9,859 nt of DNA from JAKRSD01 sp964473995. GTDB lineage: Bacteria; Bacteroidota; Bacteroidia; CAIKAF01. The translations under genes were made by a program, and so were the position numbers. The stretch spans positions 1 to 9,859 of the forward strand of contig CAYYRB010000074.1 in NCBI GenBank assembly GCA_964473995.1. Reading direction: 5' to 3'. Below are positions 1-7,590 of the stretch, piece by piece (positions within the stretch are counted from its first letter, which is position 1; the number at the start of each line of letters is the position of its first letter). The notes under the pieces were generated by a model. It was not told the DNA's origin. It searched no databases and saw only the letters and a list, made by a program, of their open reading frames with translations.

Positions 1-2831
1 GTTTTTCCCTCCCAGTTGTTTTGGTAATCATCAGAAGAAAAAACAACGGCACCCCATCGGTTATATATGACTATTTTCGAATTGTCGGGCAGATTGGTAA
101 TCGCAAAAAAATCATTGATACCGTCTCCGTTCGGCGTCATCACATTCGGGAATTCCGGTTCTAAAATGGGGGGCGTACTGATAAGAATGATTACCGTGTC
201 TGTTCCGGAACAGCCAACATTGTCTGTTCCCGTGACGAGGTAGGTGGTACTTTCCGAGGGTGTGGCAACCGGATTGGGGCAATCGCTGCAGCTCAATCCT
301 GCCGAAGGATTCCAGCTGTATGTTACTCCTCCCGTTGCATTGAGTTGAACCGACTCACCGGGGCTGATGGTGGAGGTGTCGGGCGTAGCTGTTACAGGCA
401 GGGCGCCCACGGTTTCCACTTCATAATTTTCCGTAACGGTGCATCCCGATGCATCAGACACGGTGAGTGTATAGGTGCCGGGCGATAGGTTGGTTAACGC
501 GGCACCCGTATTTCCGGTGGGAACCCATGCATAGGAGTAGGGTGTGGTACCTCCCGTTACGGTTACGGATATGGCGCCATTGGTGGCGCCACAGTCGGCC
601 GGGGAGATTGTATCTGAGAGCGAGAGAGCCGGAGGTTCTGTTATATTGACTAAGGTGGTATCTATGCAGCCCGCAGCATCGGTTATCTGAACCAGGTATG
701 TGCCTGCTGTCAACGCATCCTGGGTGGGGCCTGAGAGGTTACCGGGAGTCCACGAATAGGTATAACTTCCCGTTCCACCGAATCCCGTAACCGAGGCGAA
801 TCCGTCATTTTCTCCGTTACAGTTTACGTTGGTTAAAGAGGCAACGGAAACCGTTAATGCTTCCGCAGGTTCGATAATGTTAACGGTGGCGGAACCCGGG
901 CAGTTATTGGCATCGAGAACCTGAATGGTATATACTCCGGCAGCTAAGCCGGTCTGGCTCGGTCCGTTCAGACTACCCGGGCTCCACGTGTAGGAATAGG
1001 GTGCAGTGCCTCCGCTTGCCGAAAAGGATGCTGAACCTGTTGCTTCGCCTGGGCAGGCCACATTGGTTTGGTTGTTCAGGAAAACGGTAACCGTTGGGCA
1101 TGGATTGGTAATCGTAGGATTGATGCAACAGTTGCCACCGGCAGATAGGTTTCTTGTTTCATTCAGCCAGCAGGCATATTGTGTATAGTGGTATAACAGG
1201 GATCCGCCCGTGGCGTTCACAAAATAATACACAATTTCGTCGGGTGTATTGCCGCCTCCCGCGTTTACGGTGGTGTCGCAAAGGCCTGCCGATCCCAACA
1301 TGAGCCCTCCCCACGGGCCGGCACCGTTTCCATGGGCGGGAGTATAGCCTACCGGGGGTGGGTTCATCGGTGGGCTTATGGTCACTATGGATGCAGGAAC
1401 TCCCGAAATGGATGTGGTGAAATTACCCTGTCCGCAGTTGTTGTTGTTTTGATTGGAGTTCATGCCTGCATAGATGACCTCGGTGATATTGCCCACAAAA
1501 GCTCCCGTGAAAGTTACCTGAATCGGTTCATAAGTGCATATGCCTACTTTAAGGTTTGGAATATTCTGGTCTACGTTGATGTTCAAAATTCCTCCGTCGT
1601 AATTGGAGAAAATAACCAGGTTCCCGTTCGTGTTGCACCCTTGGGTGGAATTGCAGGAGGCAAAGCCCCCTTGCGGAACTTGGGGCGGTAGGCCCAATTG
1701 GCAGGTAGCGGGCGCAAAGGTGATGGCATTGGGTACATACCCACAGCTTAATCCCTGGGCGTTCGGATTTGAAATTTCATCCAGTCTGCCTGCATTCCCA
1801 ATAGCCACGTAGAGTTTGTTATTGGGCGCCTGTTCAATTTGAAAACAGGGAAAACCATTGGGTTCAAACAAGGGTGAATAAATCAACGTGAGTGAGGCAG
1901 AAATGGCCGCTGCTGTGTAATTGCTCAGGTTTAACTGGTAAACTGAGTTCGTGTTGGTGTAATAAAATTTCGACCCGTCGGGCGAAAAGCATGCCCCGTA
2001 TTTTCGAAGAAAGGGAGGAGTTGCATTATCCACCGCATTCACCGTTATGGGGTTGCTGAGAATACCGGTGGTTTTATCAAAATTGAAAAATTCGATGCGG
2101 TTGCTGTAGTCGATCGGCATGGCAATTCGGTTACCGTCGGGCGAGGCATCCATGGCTCCTGCCCAGCCCTCATTCGCCCCGATGCTTGCAATAGGGGCAA
2201 AATTCGATCCCACGGTACTCACCACCGGCTGAGGACTTACTCCGCATGCATCGATTTTCCAGGCTAAAAACTGATTGGCGTTTCTCCTGTGCGCGATAAT
2301 CCAAAATCCCTGAATTTCGGTGCTGCGAATCACAATCAATTTTTCCGTCAGGTTTGTGGCCAAAGGGATATTTATGTTGCCGACTTCCACATCCCCCAAT
2401 CCTCCGTTCAGAGCCATATTTACTACGCTGTATCGAAGTCCGTCATCTACGGGATTGCCCGGTTGTTGTTCCAATTCGTCGAGGGTGAATAAATAATAGC
2501 GTTGGTTGTCGTCGGGGAAGGGAACGATCATAGCGCCCTGTGTGCAGGAGGTGAAAAATCCGCCTGCCAGATTTGATCCGTTGGGCATCAGCTGATTATT
2601 CGCATTCCACACCCTGACTCCGTCGCTGTAAAAAAGCAACTGCCCGGTATTGGGATCCGATACACTTGCTGTAGCTTCGTTTGAAACAAGGGAAGCATTG
2701 CTGAAGGCCAACGGTGTGGGACCGGAAAAATCTACCCGGGCGTTGTATCCAAATATCCATTGATTGTTTTGGAATTGCCCGAACACCTGATAAGACAACA
2801 AAAGGCTGAAGACTAAATGGATGTATTTCAT
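1..2831 (-). CDS. Large T9SS type B cargo protein with propeller-like N-terminus, SprB-like repeats and gliding-motility-associated C-terminal domain (3' end outside window)
   Basis: The frame is open from the ATG at 2831 to the left edge, giving 943 codons, so the C-terminus is missing. Residues 1-18 form a signal peptide (MKYIHLVFSLLLSYQVFG). Residues 24-395 have the WIFG...GQLLFYSDGVRVWN opening and SPDG/NNKLYV motifs (229-239, 282-292, 336-346) of propeller-like regions common in Bacteroidota surface proteins. Residues 404-578 form a cysteine-rich module. Three SprB-like repeats follow (about 582-655, 656-733, 734-808), then an Ig/PKD-like module (809-888) with GLSCSDCPNP. The start of the gliding-motility-associated C-terminal domain comes last (from about 893), with TPNGDGINDFF and IYNRWG. 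This domain sends proteins through the T9SS to the surface or medium. The gene starts 13 bases after the stop of the upstream surface-protein gene, so the two are probably co-transcribed. No Shine-Dalgarno sequence is visible. An adhesin-like or structural role is inferred; the ligand is unknown. About 40 more residues are expected beyond the edge. Confidence 0.93.
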   Translation of the reverse strand, partial: MKYIHLVFSLLLSYQVFGQFQNNQWIFGYNARVDFSGPTPLAFSNASLVSNEATASVSDPNTGQLLFYSDGVRVWNANNQLMPNGSNLAGGFFTSCTQGAMIVPFPDDNQRYYLFTLDELEQQPGNPVDDGLRYSVVNMALNGGLGDVEVGNINIPLATNLTEKLIVIRSTEIQGFWIIAHRRNANQFLAWKIDACGVSPQPVVSTVGSNFAPIASIGANEGWAGAMDASPDGNRIAMPIDYSNRIEFFNFDKTTGILSNPITVNAVDNATPPFLRKYGACFSPDGSKFYYTNTNSVYQLNLSNYTAAAISASLTLIYSPLFEPNGFPCFQIEQAPNNKLYVAIGNAGRLDEISNPNAQGLSCGYVPNAITFAPATCQLGLPPQVPQGGFASCNSTQGCNTNGNLVIFSNYDGGILNINVDQNIPNLKVGICTYEPIQVTFTGAFVGNITEVIYAGMNSNQNNNNCGQGNFTTSISGVPASIVTISPPMNPPPVGYTPAHGNGAGPWGGLMLGSAGLCDTTVNAGGGNTPDEIVYYFVNATGGSLLYHYTQYACWLNETRNLSAGGNCCINPTITNPCPTVTVFLNNQTNVACPGEATGSASFSASGGTAPYSYTWSPGSLNGPSQTGLAAGVYTIQVLDANNCPGSATVNIIEPAEALTVSVASLTNVNCNGENDGFASVTGFGGTGSYTYSWTPGNLSGPTQDALTAGTYLVQITDAAGCIDTTLVNITEPPALSLSDTISPADCGATNGAISVTVTGGTTPYSYAWVPTGNTGAALTNLSPGTYTLTVSDASGCTVTENYEVETVGALPVTATPDTSTISPGESVQLNATGGVTYSWNPSAGLSCSDCPNPVATPSESTTYLVTGTDNVGCSGTDTVIILISTPPILEPEFPNVMTPNGDGINDFFAITNLPDNSKIVIYNRWGAVVFSSDDYQNNWEGK
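408..1088 (-). repeat. Three tandem SprB-like repeats inside the large surface protein
   Basis: Three successive modules of about 75 residues share the pattern: Cys plus an acidic/Gly turn, GxxxVTGGT-type strand, PYSYxW, P-G, LxxGTYxLxVxDxxGC, then an EP boundary. The Cys pair in each probably forms a disulfide. This is the repeat type of SprB, the gliding adhesin of Flavobacterium. The copies are clearly diverged from one another in sequence, so they look old rather than recently amplified. Confidence 0.85.
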
Positions 2832-2844
2832 ATAAATGACCGAT

Positions 2845-4461
2845 TTAACGAAGCAGCAGCACATGGCCTGATAATACTTCGGTTTTATCACTGTTTATTT
2901 TGTTGAATTCAAGAAGCCACGCATAAATTCCGTTTTGCTGCAAGTTGCCCCTATAGGTTCCATCCCAGCCGTCTTCCATGGTTTTTGAGGAGAAAATTAA
3001 CTGGCCCCAGCGGTCGTAGATGCGCATTTGATAGTAATCAACCGTGGATGGATTCAGGGTGATGGGAAAAAAAACCGGGTTTACCGCATCCTCATCAGGG
3101 GTAAATGTGTTGGGAATAAACCAGGTGGCATTTTCCTGAACGGTTATTGTGACAAAGGCGCTGTCCGTGCAGCCTTCCGCATTGCTTCCGATTACCGAAT
3201 AGGTTGTACTTGAAGCCGGGGTGGCCTCCGGATTTGGACAATCGGAACAGCTCAGACCTGAAGTAGGGCTCCAGGTATAAAAATCAGCACCTGAAGCAGT
3301 GAGTAGCACAGACTCTCCGGCGGGTATGTTTGCGAATGAGGGGGAAATCTGTAGGTTTAACGGGTTGTTTTGGGGAACGGAATATGTTCCCGCGGCTGTG
3401 CATCCTGCTTGGTCTGTAACTGTTAAGGAATAGATACCCGCTGACAAATCTGTGGCGGGATTTGTGGTGATGTCCCCCGGACTCCACAGATAGGAGTAAG
3501 GGGAAGTTCCTCCCGAAGCGGTCACGTTAATGGCTCCGTCAGATGATCCGCAATTTGAAGGGGTTATGGTTTCTGAAAGGAGGATTGGGGGAGGCTCCGT
3601 TATCGTAAGTGTGACTGAATCGTTGCATCCTGGGCCGTCAGAAACCTCCACCAAATAGGTTCCCACAGTAAGATTGGCCTGAGCGGCTCCGGAAAGGTTA
3701 CCAGGCATCCATGTATAAGTCAGGCTGCCCGATCCGCCTGTGCCGATTACCGTCGCGGAACCGTCATCGCCACCGGGGCAGGAAACCTGGGATTGGATTT
3801 GGGTTTGAATTTGAATGGAACAGGGCACGGTTGCGGATATTCCGAATACGGGTCTCGATGTAGATGCATCAGCTTGGTCTGAGATGTTGGAAGCGGTGAA
3901 TTGGGTAATGGGGGTTCCTCCGTTATCGGCAAAGTTTCCCACAATGAAACCGCTGGAATTGGAGAAGGATATTTCTACACAGAGATTGTCGGAGAAATTA
4001 TAGGCAAACGGGGTTTGCAAATCAATGTAGGTCCAATTATCCGCCGCGATGTTTTCATTGCCGATCAGAGGCGTATAGGTGTAAGTGCCTGCCGACAAAA
4101 CAGTGACCGGGGCACCCTGGTTGAAGTTGGCTGAAAATTGATTGGTGGGATTGTTCAGGGTGGTGTGTCCCATTTTAATCACCAAACCAGAAATTACGGC
4201 AGATAAATCAGAACTTCCTCCGCCGTGACGAAACCAGATTCTATTGATGTTTAAAGGCCCTGTGATGGGCGAGATCATACCTGCCATTTCGGCCTGTGTG
4301 TAAATGAATTGAAATTTGGTACAAAAGCCGGCATTGAAAAATACATTATTCACACCGGTTAAGGAGGGAATGTGTGCATAATGGGGCGGTGTGGTTTGCC
4401 CGAAACAAAAGCTGCCGAACAGCGAAAGAAAACCTAAAATCTGAAACAGTCTGCGAGTCAT
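2845..4461 (-). CDS. T9SS type B secreted or surface protein with two SprB-like repeats and gliding-motility-associated C-terminal domain
   Basis: This protein has 538 residues. I chose the ATG at 4461 because it puts a signal peptide at the N-terminus (MTRRLFQILGFLSLFGSFCF, then GQ). An in-frame ATG at 4548 would add 29 residues before it and is unlikely. Residues 23-213 form a beta-rich domain I cannot name (NRIWFRHGGG, LVIKMGHTT, WTYIDLQTPFAY, DNLCVEISFS), with Cys47, Cys161 and Cys214. SprB-like repeats occupy about 216-290 and 291-364. An Ig/PKD-like module (365-444) carries GLSCSDCPNP. The type B sorting domain (447-538) has MRIYDRWGQLIFSS, DGWDGTYRG and a GHVLLLR end. The usual TPNGDGIND loop is replaced by TPDEDAVNP. 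The leader upstream of the start is A-rich without a Shine-Dalgarno sequence, as is normal in this phylum. It is the first gene of a probable two-gene unit. A surface or adhesive role is inferred from domain content only. Confidence 0.93.
   Translation of the reverse strand: MTRRLFQILGFLSLFGSFCFGQTTPPHYAHIPSLTGVNNVFFNAGFCTKFQFIYTQAEMAGMISPITGPLNINRIWFRHGGGSSDLSAVISGLVIKMGHTTLNNPTNQFSANFNQGAPVTVLSAGTYTYTPLIGNENIAADNWTYIDLQTPFAYNFSDNLCVEISFSNSSGFIVGNFADNGGTPITQFTASNISDQADASTSRPVFGISATVPCSIQIQTQIQSQVSCPGGDDGSATVIGTGGSGSLTYTWMPGNLSGAAQANLTVGTYLVEVSDGPGCNDSVTLTITEPPPILLSETITPSNCGSSDGAINVTASGGTSPYSYLWSPGDITTNPATDLSAGIYSLTVTDQAGCTAAGTYSVPQNNPLNLQISPSFANIPAGESVLLTASGADFYTWSPTSGLSCSDCPNPEATPASSTTYSVIGSNAEGCTDSAFVTITVQENATWFIPNTFTPDEDAVNPVFFPITLNPSTVDYYQMRIYDRWGQLIFSSKTMEDGWDGTYRGNLQQNGIYAWLLEFNKINSDKTEVLSGHVLLLR
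3370..3816 (-). repeat. Two SprB-like repeats in the upstream surface protein
   Basis: There are two modules of about 70-75 residues, from SCPGGDDGSATV to LTITEP, and from LLSETITPSNCG to the GTYSVPQ boundary. They match repeats 2 and 3 of the neighbouring large protein more closely than its repeat 1. Shared stretches include PGNLSG, GTYLV and the EPP linker, and PYSY with SGGT-type strands. The same order in both genes suggests duplication or exchange of the C-terminal half. Confidence 0.8.
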
Positions 4462-4789
4462 GAATTGGTTTTTTCTTTTTTGTAGAAACAGACTTGTGTG
4501 GATAAAGTTTAGTAAGGGAAATAGCTGTGCGAAGATACCTACTCCCATTTCTTTGAGCGTTAATCGTTATATTTATTTTTTTTATTGATATGATTAAATC
4601 TGCTAAAATTCGGCTTGCTATCCTGCCATCGTCAAAGACAGATAATACCTCGAATGTTTTCGCAAATGACAACAACAAATAAGGTCATCATGAAATTCTA
4701 ATAAAGTAAATGGATTTGACTCTATGAAATTTTTTTGGGATTCTGTGGTTAGAAAGGAACAAAGCCTATGAAAAATTAGCGGCATACGA
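4462..4789. other. 328-base region between OsmC gene and surface-protein operon
   Basis: This AT-rich stretch separates the stop (TAG) of the OsmC gene from the start of the two-gene surface-protein unit. It should hold that unit's promoter and leader. I looked on the minus strand for the Bacteroidota -7 consensus TAnnTTTG and found no exact match. The nearest are ATAGGCTTTG just after the OsmC stop, which is one base too long, and CTAAACTTTA, 43 bases or so before the ATG. I see no strong GC-rich hairpin with a T-tract. An in-frame extension of the downstream gene enters to 4548 but is probably untranslated. No other convincing gene is present. Confidence 0.6.
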
Positions 4790-5278
4790 CTATATAATCC
4801 GTATAAACGGCTCGTGGCGTATTTGAAAATTTAATGAATTCGCAATGAAGCAAAGCGCGTTAGCCTTGTTATGCAGGAACGCCGCTTCGTCGGTCTGTTC
4901 TGCCTGACCTATGGTTATAACGGGGTGTAGACAAATATCAATAAACCGGCCTCCCTCGGGGCCGTTTTCGCTCATGGTTCCCACGGCGGAATCCTCGTAG
5001 GTGTGTACGATAATGCCCGCATCCGCGCACAGATGCAGATACCAGAGCATGTGGCAGGACGATACGGAAGCCAGAAAAAGTTCTTCAGGATTATGCAGGA
5101 AGGGATTCCCCCGAAATGCCAAATCGGAAGACCCTCGGATGTCTGCCTTGTCATGAATCGAAACGGTGTAGCTCCTTTCATACCCTGCATAATGGGCGGT
5201 TCCTTTTCCCGTATTTCCGGTCCAGGTGATTTTGGTGTGGTAGGTATGTTTTTTTCCCCGATTCATTTCGTAAGGCAT
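4790..5278 (-). CDS. OsmC/Ohr-family protein (putative thiol peroxidase-like)
   Basis: This 162-residue protein has the usual OsmC-family length and no signal peptide, so it is cytoplasmic. The core signature is HNPEELFLASVSSCHMLWY (residues 62-80), with Cys75 in the position of the reactive cysteine on the central helix. A second cysteine, Cys143 in NKANALCFIANSL, sits where the family's partner cysteine lies. Glu65/Glu66 are in the conserved NPEEL turn. OsmC and Ohr proteins reduce organic hydroperoxides with this cysteine pair. The SSCHMLWYLHLC form belongs to a broad subgroup whose substrate is not established, so peroxidase activity here is inferred. The gene starts 16 bases after the esterase stop, with a weak AGAAG ahead of the ATG. 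A second ATG at codon 5 is possible. It is the last gene of a probable three-gene unit. Confidence 0.9.
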   Translation of the reverse strand: MPYEMNRGKKHTYHTKITWTGNTGKGTAHYAGYERSYTVSIHDKADIRGSSDLAFRGNPFLHNPEELFLASVSSCHMLWYLHLCADAGIIVHTYEDSAVGTMSENGPEGGRFIDICLHPVITIGQAEQTDEAAFLHNKANALCFIANSLNFQIRHEPFIRII

Positions 5279-5294
5279 GATTCTTCTGCGCGCC

Positions 5295-6476
5295 TTATTC
5301 TTTCACAAAATTGGTAATATAGTGTGCGCCTTCATATTCTGTCTTCATGATATACCATCCTTTGGGCAGTTTTTCAATAGTAATCGAGGTTGAAAATGGG
5401 CCATGCCAAACCGTTTTTCCAATTGAATTGATGATGCTCAATTCGCCAATGAATGATTCGGGTAAGCCTGCAACGCTCAATTGATCGGATGCGGGATTTG
5501 GAAATACGCGCAATTGGTGAAAAGCGGTTTCCTGTATTTTGGAGGTTTCGCAGGCGAGGCTGTATTGCTGAAAGAAACTCCATAGCAAATCGGTGGCACT
5601 GATTTGGCTGGAAACTGGATTGTTGTTCGGATTTCCTCCCGGCCAGCTGTGGCTTCCGTCTGTGGTGGCATAGTGGTGTATTTCTACCTGACAGTCGCAG
5701 GCATTCAGTCTGATGTAATCATAATTGGTACCGTTTCCGTTTACCACGGTATCTCGGTTTTCGCAGCCGTTCAGGTTTCCCCACAGGTTCAAATTGCCGT
5801 CTTGTGAAGGGAAATTGATTCCGGCCAAGAGGGGACTGCCTCCGGGTCCGCCCCCATAAAAAACGATGGGGTCCGCCTTGGAATGAAAACTGATCACAGG
5901 CATTTTCCGGGAAGGATTACAGGGGGAATACATGTGCGAACAGGCATTGGGAGCGATGGCCGCGATGCGGTGACCCAGTTCGCAGGCCAGGCGGTAGCAG
6001 AGCATGCCTCCGTTCGACGAGCCCGTGGCATACACGCGGGTCGTATCTATCGGGTAATCGGCAAAGAGGCGGTTGAGCAGTTCATTTACAAAGCCCACGT
6101 CATCATAATTCTGATTCATGGCGGGCGGACAGCAGTTGCCGGCATTCCAGGCGCGGTTTTGGTTATAGACCAAACCTTCGGGATAAACCATGATAAATCC
6201 CGAATTGTCGGCTTTTTGCGAAAGTTCGCTTTGATAGGCAAACACCGTCCAGCCCTGGTCACTGGTGGCGGCCTGCTGGCCGCCGTGAAAACCCAGTACC
6301 AGCGGGTAGGTATTTGCCGGATTGTAGCCCGTGGGCAGGTGCACGTTGTACGTGCGCCAAATACCGTTTACATTCAGGCTGTCATAAAGATCCTGCTGGG
6401 AAAAGGTTTTTTGAGACACAAAGAAAAAAGACAATCCCAATGCAGAAAACAGAATGAGGTTATTTTTTAATTTCAT
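5295..6476 (-). CDS. Secreted LpqC/PHB-depolymerase-like esterase with T9SS type A sorting domain
   Basis: This 393-residue protein has a signal peptide at 1-26 (ending VSQKTFSQ). Residues 35-305 are an alpha/beta-hydrolase of the LpqC/poly(3-hydroxybutyrate) depolymerase family (COG3509 type). The oxyanion motif HGG is at 64-66. The family signature NCCPPAM...DDVGFV runs from 114 to 129. The nucleophile elbow TGSSNGGML has Ser154, with acid Asp202 in SKADPIV and His276 in GSHSWPGG. Many cysteines (115, 116, 160, 165, 179, 186, 238, 260, 262) suggest disulfides outside the cell. Residues 322-393 are a type A sorting domain (FPNPASDQLSV...GWYIMKTEYEG), ending unusually in VKE. Relatives act on polyesters, feruloyl or acetyl esters of plant polysaccharides. 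The true substrate cannot be read from the sequence. It lies 22 bases after the serine hydrolase gene and 16 before the OsmC gene. Confidence 0.92.
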   Translation of the reverse strand: MKLKNNLILFSALGLSFFFVSQKTFSQQDLYDSLNVNGIWRTYNVHLPTGYNPANTYPLVLGFHGGQQAATSDQGWTVFAYQSELSQKADNSGFIMVYPEGLVYNQNRAWNAGNCCPPAMNQNYDDVGFVNELLNRLFADYPIDTTRVYATGSSNGGMLCYRLACELGHRIAAIAPNACSHMYSPCNPSRKMPVISFHSKADPIVFYGGGPGGSPLLAGINFPSQDGNLNLWGNLNGCENRDTVVNGNGTNYDYIRLNACDCQVEIHHYATTDGSHSWPGGNPNNNPVSSQISATDLLWSFFQQYSLACETSKIQETAFHQLRVFPNPASDQLSVAGLPESFIGELSIINSIGKTVWHGPFSTSITIEKLPKGWYIMKTEYEGAHYITNFVKE

Positions 6477-6498
6477 GCTTCGTGAAAATAGAAATGGT

Positions 6499-7590
6499 TT
6501 ACCGTTTGATTATTTTCAGCGTCTTGTTTTTTGTCCCGCTTTGCAGCGTCAGGTAGTAGATTCCCGGAGGGTACTCCCAAAGGGATATGCGCTGTTCTTT
6601 TCCTGTTATAACACCGCTCATGAGCCGTTTCCCGATTTGGCTTGAAAGTAAAAAGCGGCCGTTCTCAATCTCGGGCATTTCCCATTGCACATATCCGTCT
6701 GTCGGATTCGGATAGAGGATGATTCCCGTTTCTTCACCACTCAGTTCGGATAGGCCGAGCGGATGATTCACCATGGCGGAAAGTAGCTGAACCGCAATTT
6801 GAAAGGCCTGTCCGGGAAGTTGGTTGATNNNNNNNNNNNNNNNNNNNNNNNNNNNNNNNNNNNNNNNNNNNNNNNNNNNNNNNNNNNNNNNNNNNNNNNN
6901 NNNNNNNNNNNNNNNNNNNNNNNNNNNNATGGGCTCGTACACGGCCAAAAAGGTACTGTCCATCTGCAGCGGATTTAAAATGCGCTCGCGCAGGAGTTGG
7001 CTGAAGGATTGCCCCGTGACGCTTTCCGCGATGAGGCCTGCCAAAAGGTAGTTGGTATTGCAATAATTCCAATCGGTGCTGGGTGCAAAGAGGGGAGGGC
7101 CTGCCCAGGTTAACAATTCCTGTGGGGTGAACACGCGGTTGGGATCCGTGAGCATGGAATCCGCATAGCCGGGCACGTGGGTTACGTCATCCAGTCCGCT
7201 GGTGTGGTTGAGCAACTGACGGATCGTGACGTTCGGATTGATGTTGTTGTACGGGGGCAGGTATTCGTGCAGCGAATCATCGAGCTGAAGGAGGTTTTCT
7301 TCGGCGAGTTTCAGAATCAGCACACCCGTAAACAGCTTAGTATTGCTGGCGATTCCGAATTCCAGATCTGAAGTGATCGGCACGCCTTGGTGGGAAATCC
7401 CGCTTACCCCATGCCATGTTCCCAGGCCGGGATAAATCACACATGCGGAAATGCCTTTGACGTTGGCTGTGGTACGCATGCTGTCCAGGGTGTTCCGAAG
7501 ACGTTCTGCCAGCAGCAGATCAAAGGATTGGGCATTTGTTTTTAAGATAAAACCCGCAATCAGCAGAAAATAAAATAGGATTTTTTTCAT
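6499..7590 (-). CDS. Secreted serine hydrolase of the beta-lactamase/DD-peptidase family with T9SS type A sorting domain, interrupted by an assembly gap
   Basis: A signal peptide (1-20, ending LKTNA) is followed by a PF00144-type domain from about 25. The nucleophile motif is SNTK (Ser82, Lys85), and the second motif is YCN (Tyr176-Asn178, with NTNYLLAG after it). LLNHTSGL at 126-133 is typical of the family. The 100-N gap falls after residue 220. Sequence resumes with INQLPGQAFQIAVQLL, which resembles the end of the hydrolase domain. The third motif (HxG) is not visible and must lie in the missing part. A type A sorting domain (YPNPTDG...PPGIYYLTL, ending KIIKR) closes the protein. Relatives include D-Ala-D-Ala carboxypeptidases, aminopeptidases and esterases. 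Substrate is unresolved. The gene heads a likely unit with the esterase and OsmC genes. The frame matches across the gap, but this is meaningless if the gap length is arbitrary. Confidence 0.9.
   Translation of the reverse strand: MKKILFYFLLIAGFILKTNAQSFDLLLAERLRNTLDSMRTTANVKGISACVIYPGLGTWHGVSGISHQGVPITSDLEFGIASNTKLFTGVLILKLAEENLLQLDDSLHEYLPPYNNINPNVTIRQLLNHTSGLDDVTHVPGYADSMLTDPNRVFTPQELLTWAGPPLFAPSTDWNYCNTNYLLAGLIAESVTGQSFSQLLRERILNPLQMDSTFLAVYEPXXXXXXXXXXXXXXXXXXXXXXXXXXXXXXXXXXINQLPGQAFQIAVQLLSAMVNHPLGLSELSGEETGIILYPNPTDGYVQWEMPEIENGRFLLSSQIGKRLMSGVITGKEQRISLWEYPPGIYYLTLQSGTKNKTLKIIKR
6829..6928. other. Assembly gap of 100 Ns
   Basis: There are exactly 100 Ns, the usual placeholder for a scaffold gap of unknown size. 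It lies inside the serine hydrolase domain. Judged against the spacing of the Ser, Tyr and His motifs in this fold, the true missing sequence is probably several hundred bases. Confidence 0.98.

Noticed and set aside
408..1088. Recent tandem repeat amplification or phase-variable repeat
   Set aside because: The three modules are similar only at protein level; their DNA has diverged too much for recent slippage or easy recombination.
1332..1691. 119-residue open frame on the plus strand
   Set aside because: It is antisense to the cysteine-rich module of the large surface protein, where the minus-strand frame is continuous and meaningful.
4462..4548. 29-residue upstream extension of the surface protein to an earlier ATG
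   Set aside because: It would bury the signal peptide (MTRRLFQILGFLSLF) inside the protein; the ATG at 4461 gives a normal exported precursor.
4346..4678. 110-residue open frame on the minus strand covering the start of the surface-protein gene
   Set aside because: It overlaps the signal peptide of a well-supported gene in another frame and has no recognisable domain; it is likely a by-product of the AT-rich leader.
5883..6470. 195-residue open frame on the plus strand
   Set aside because: It lies wholly antisense to the esterase catalytic domain, and its composition mirrors that gene's codons; no motif of its own was found.
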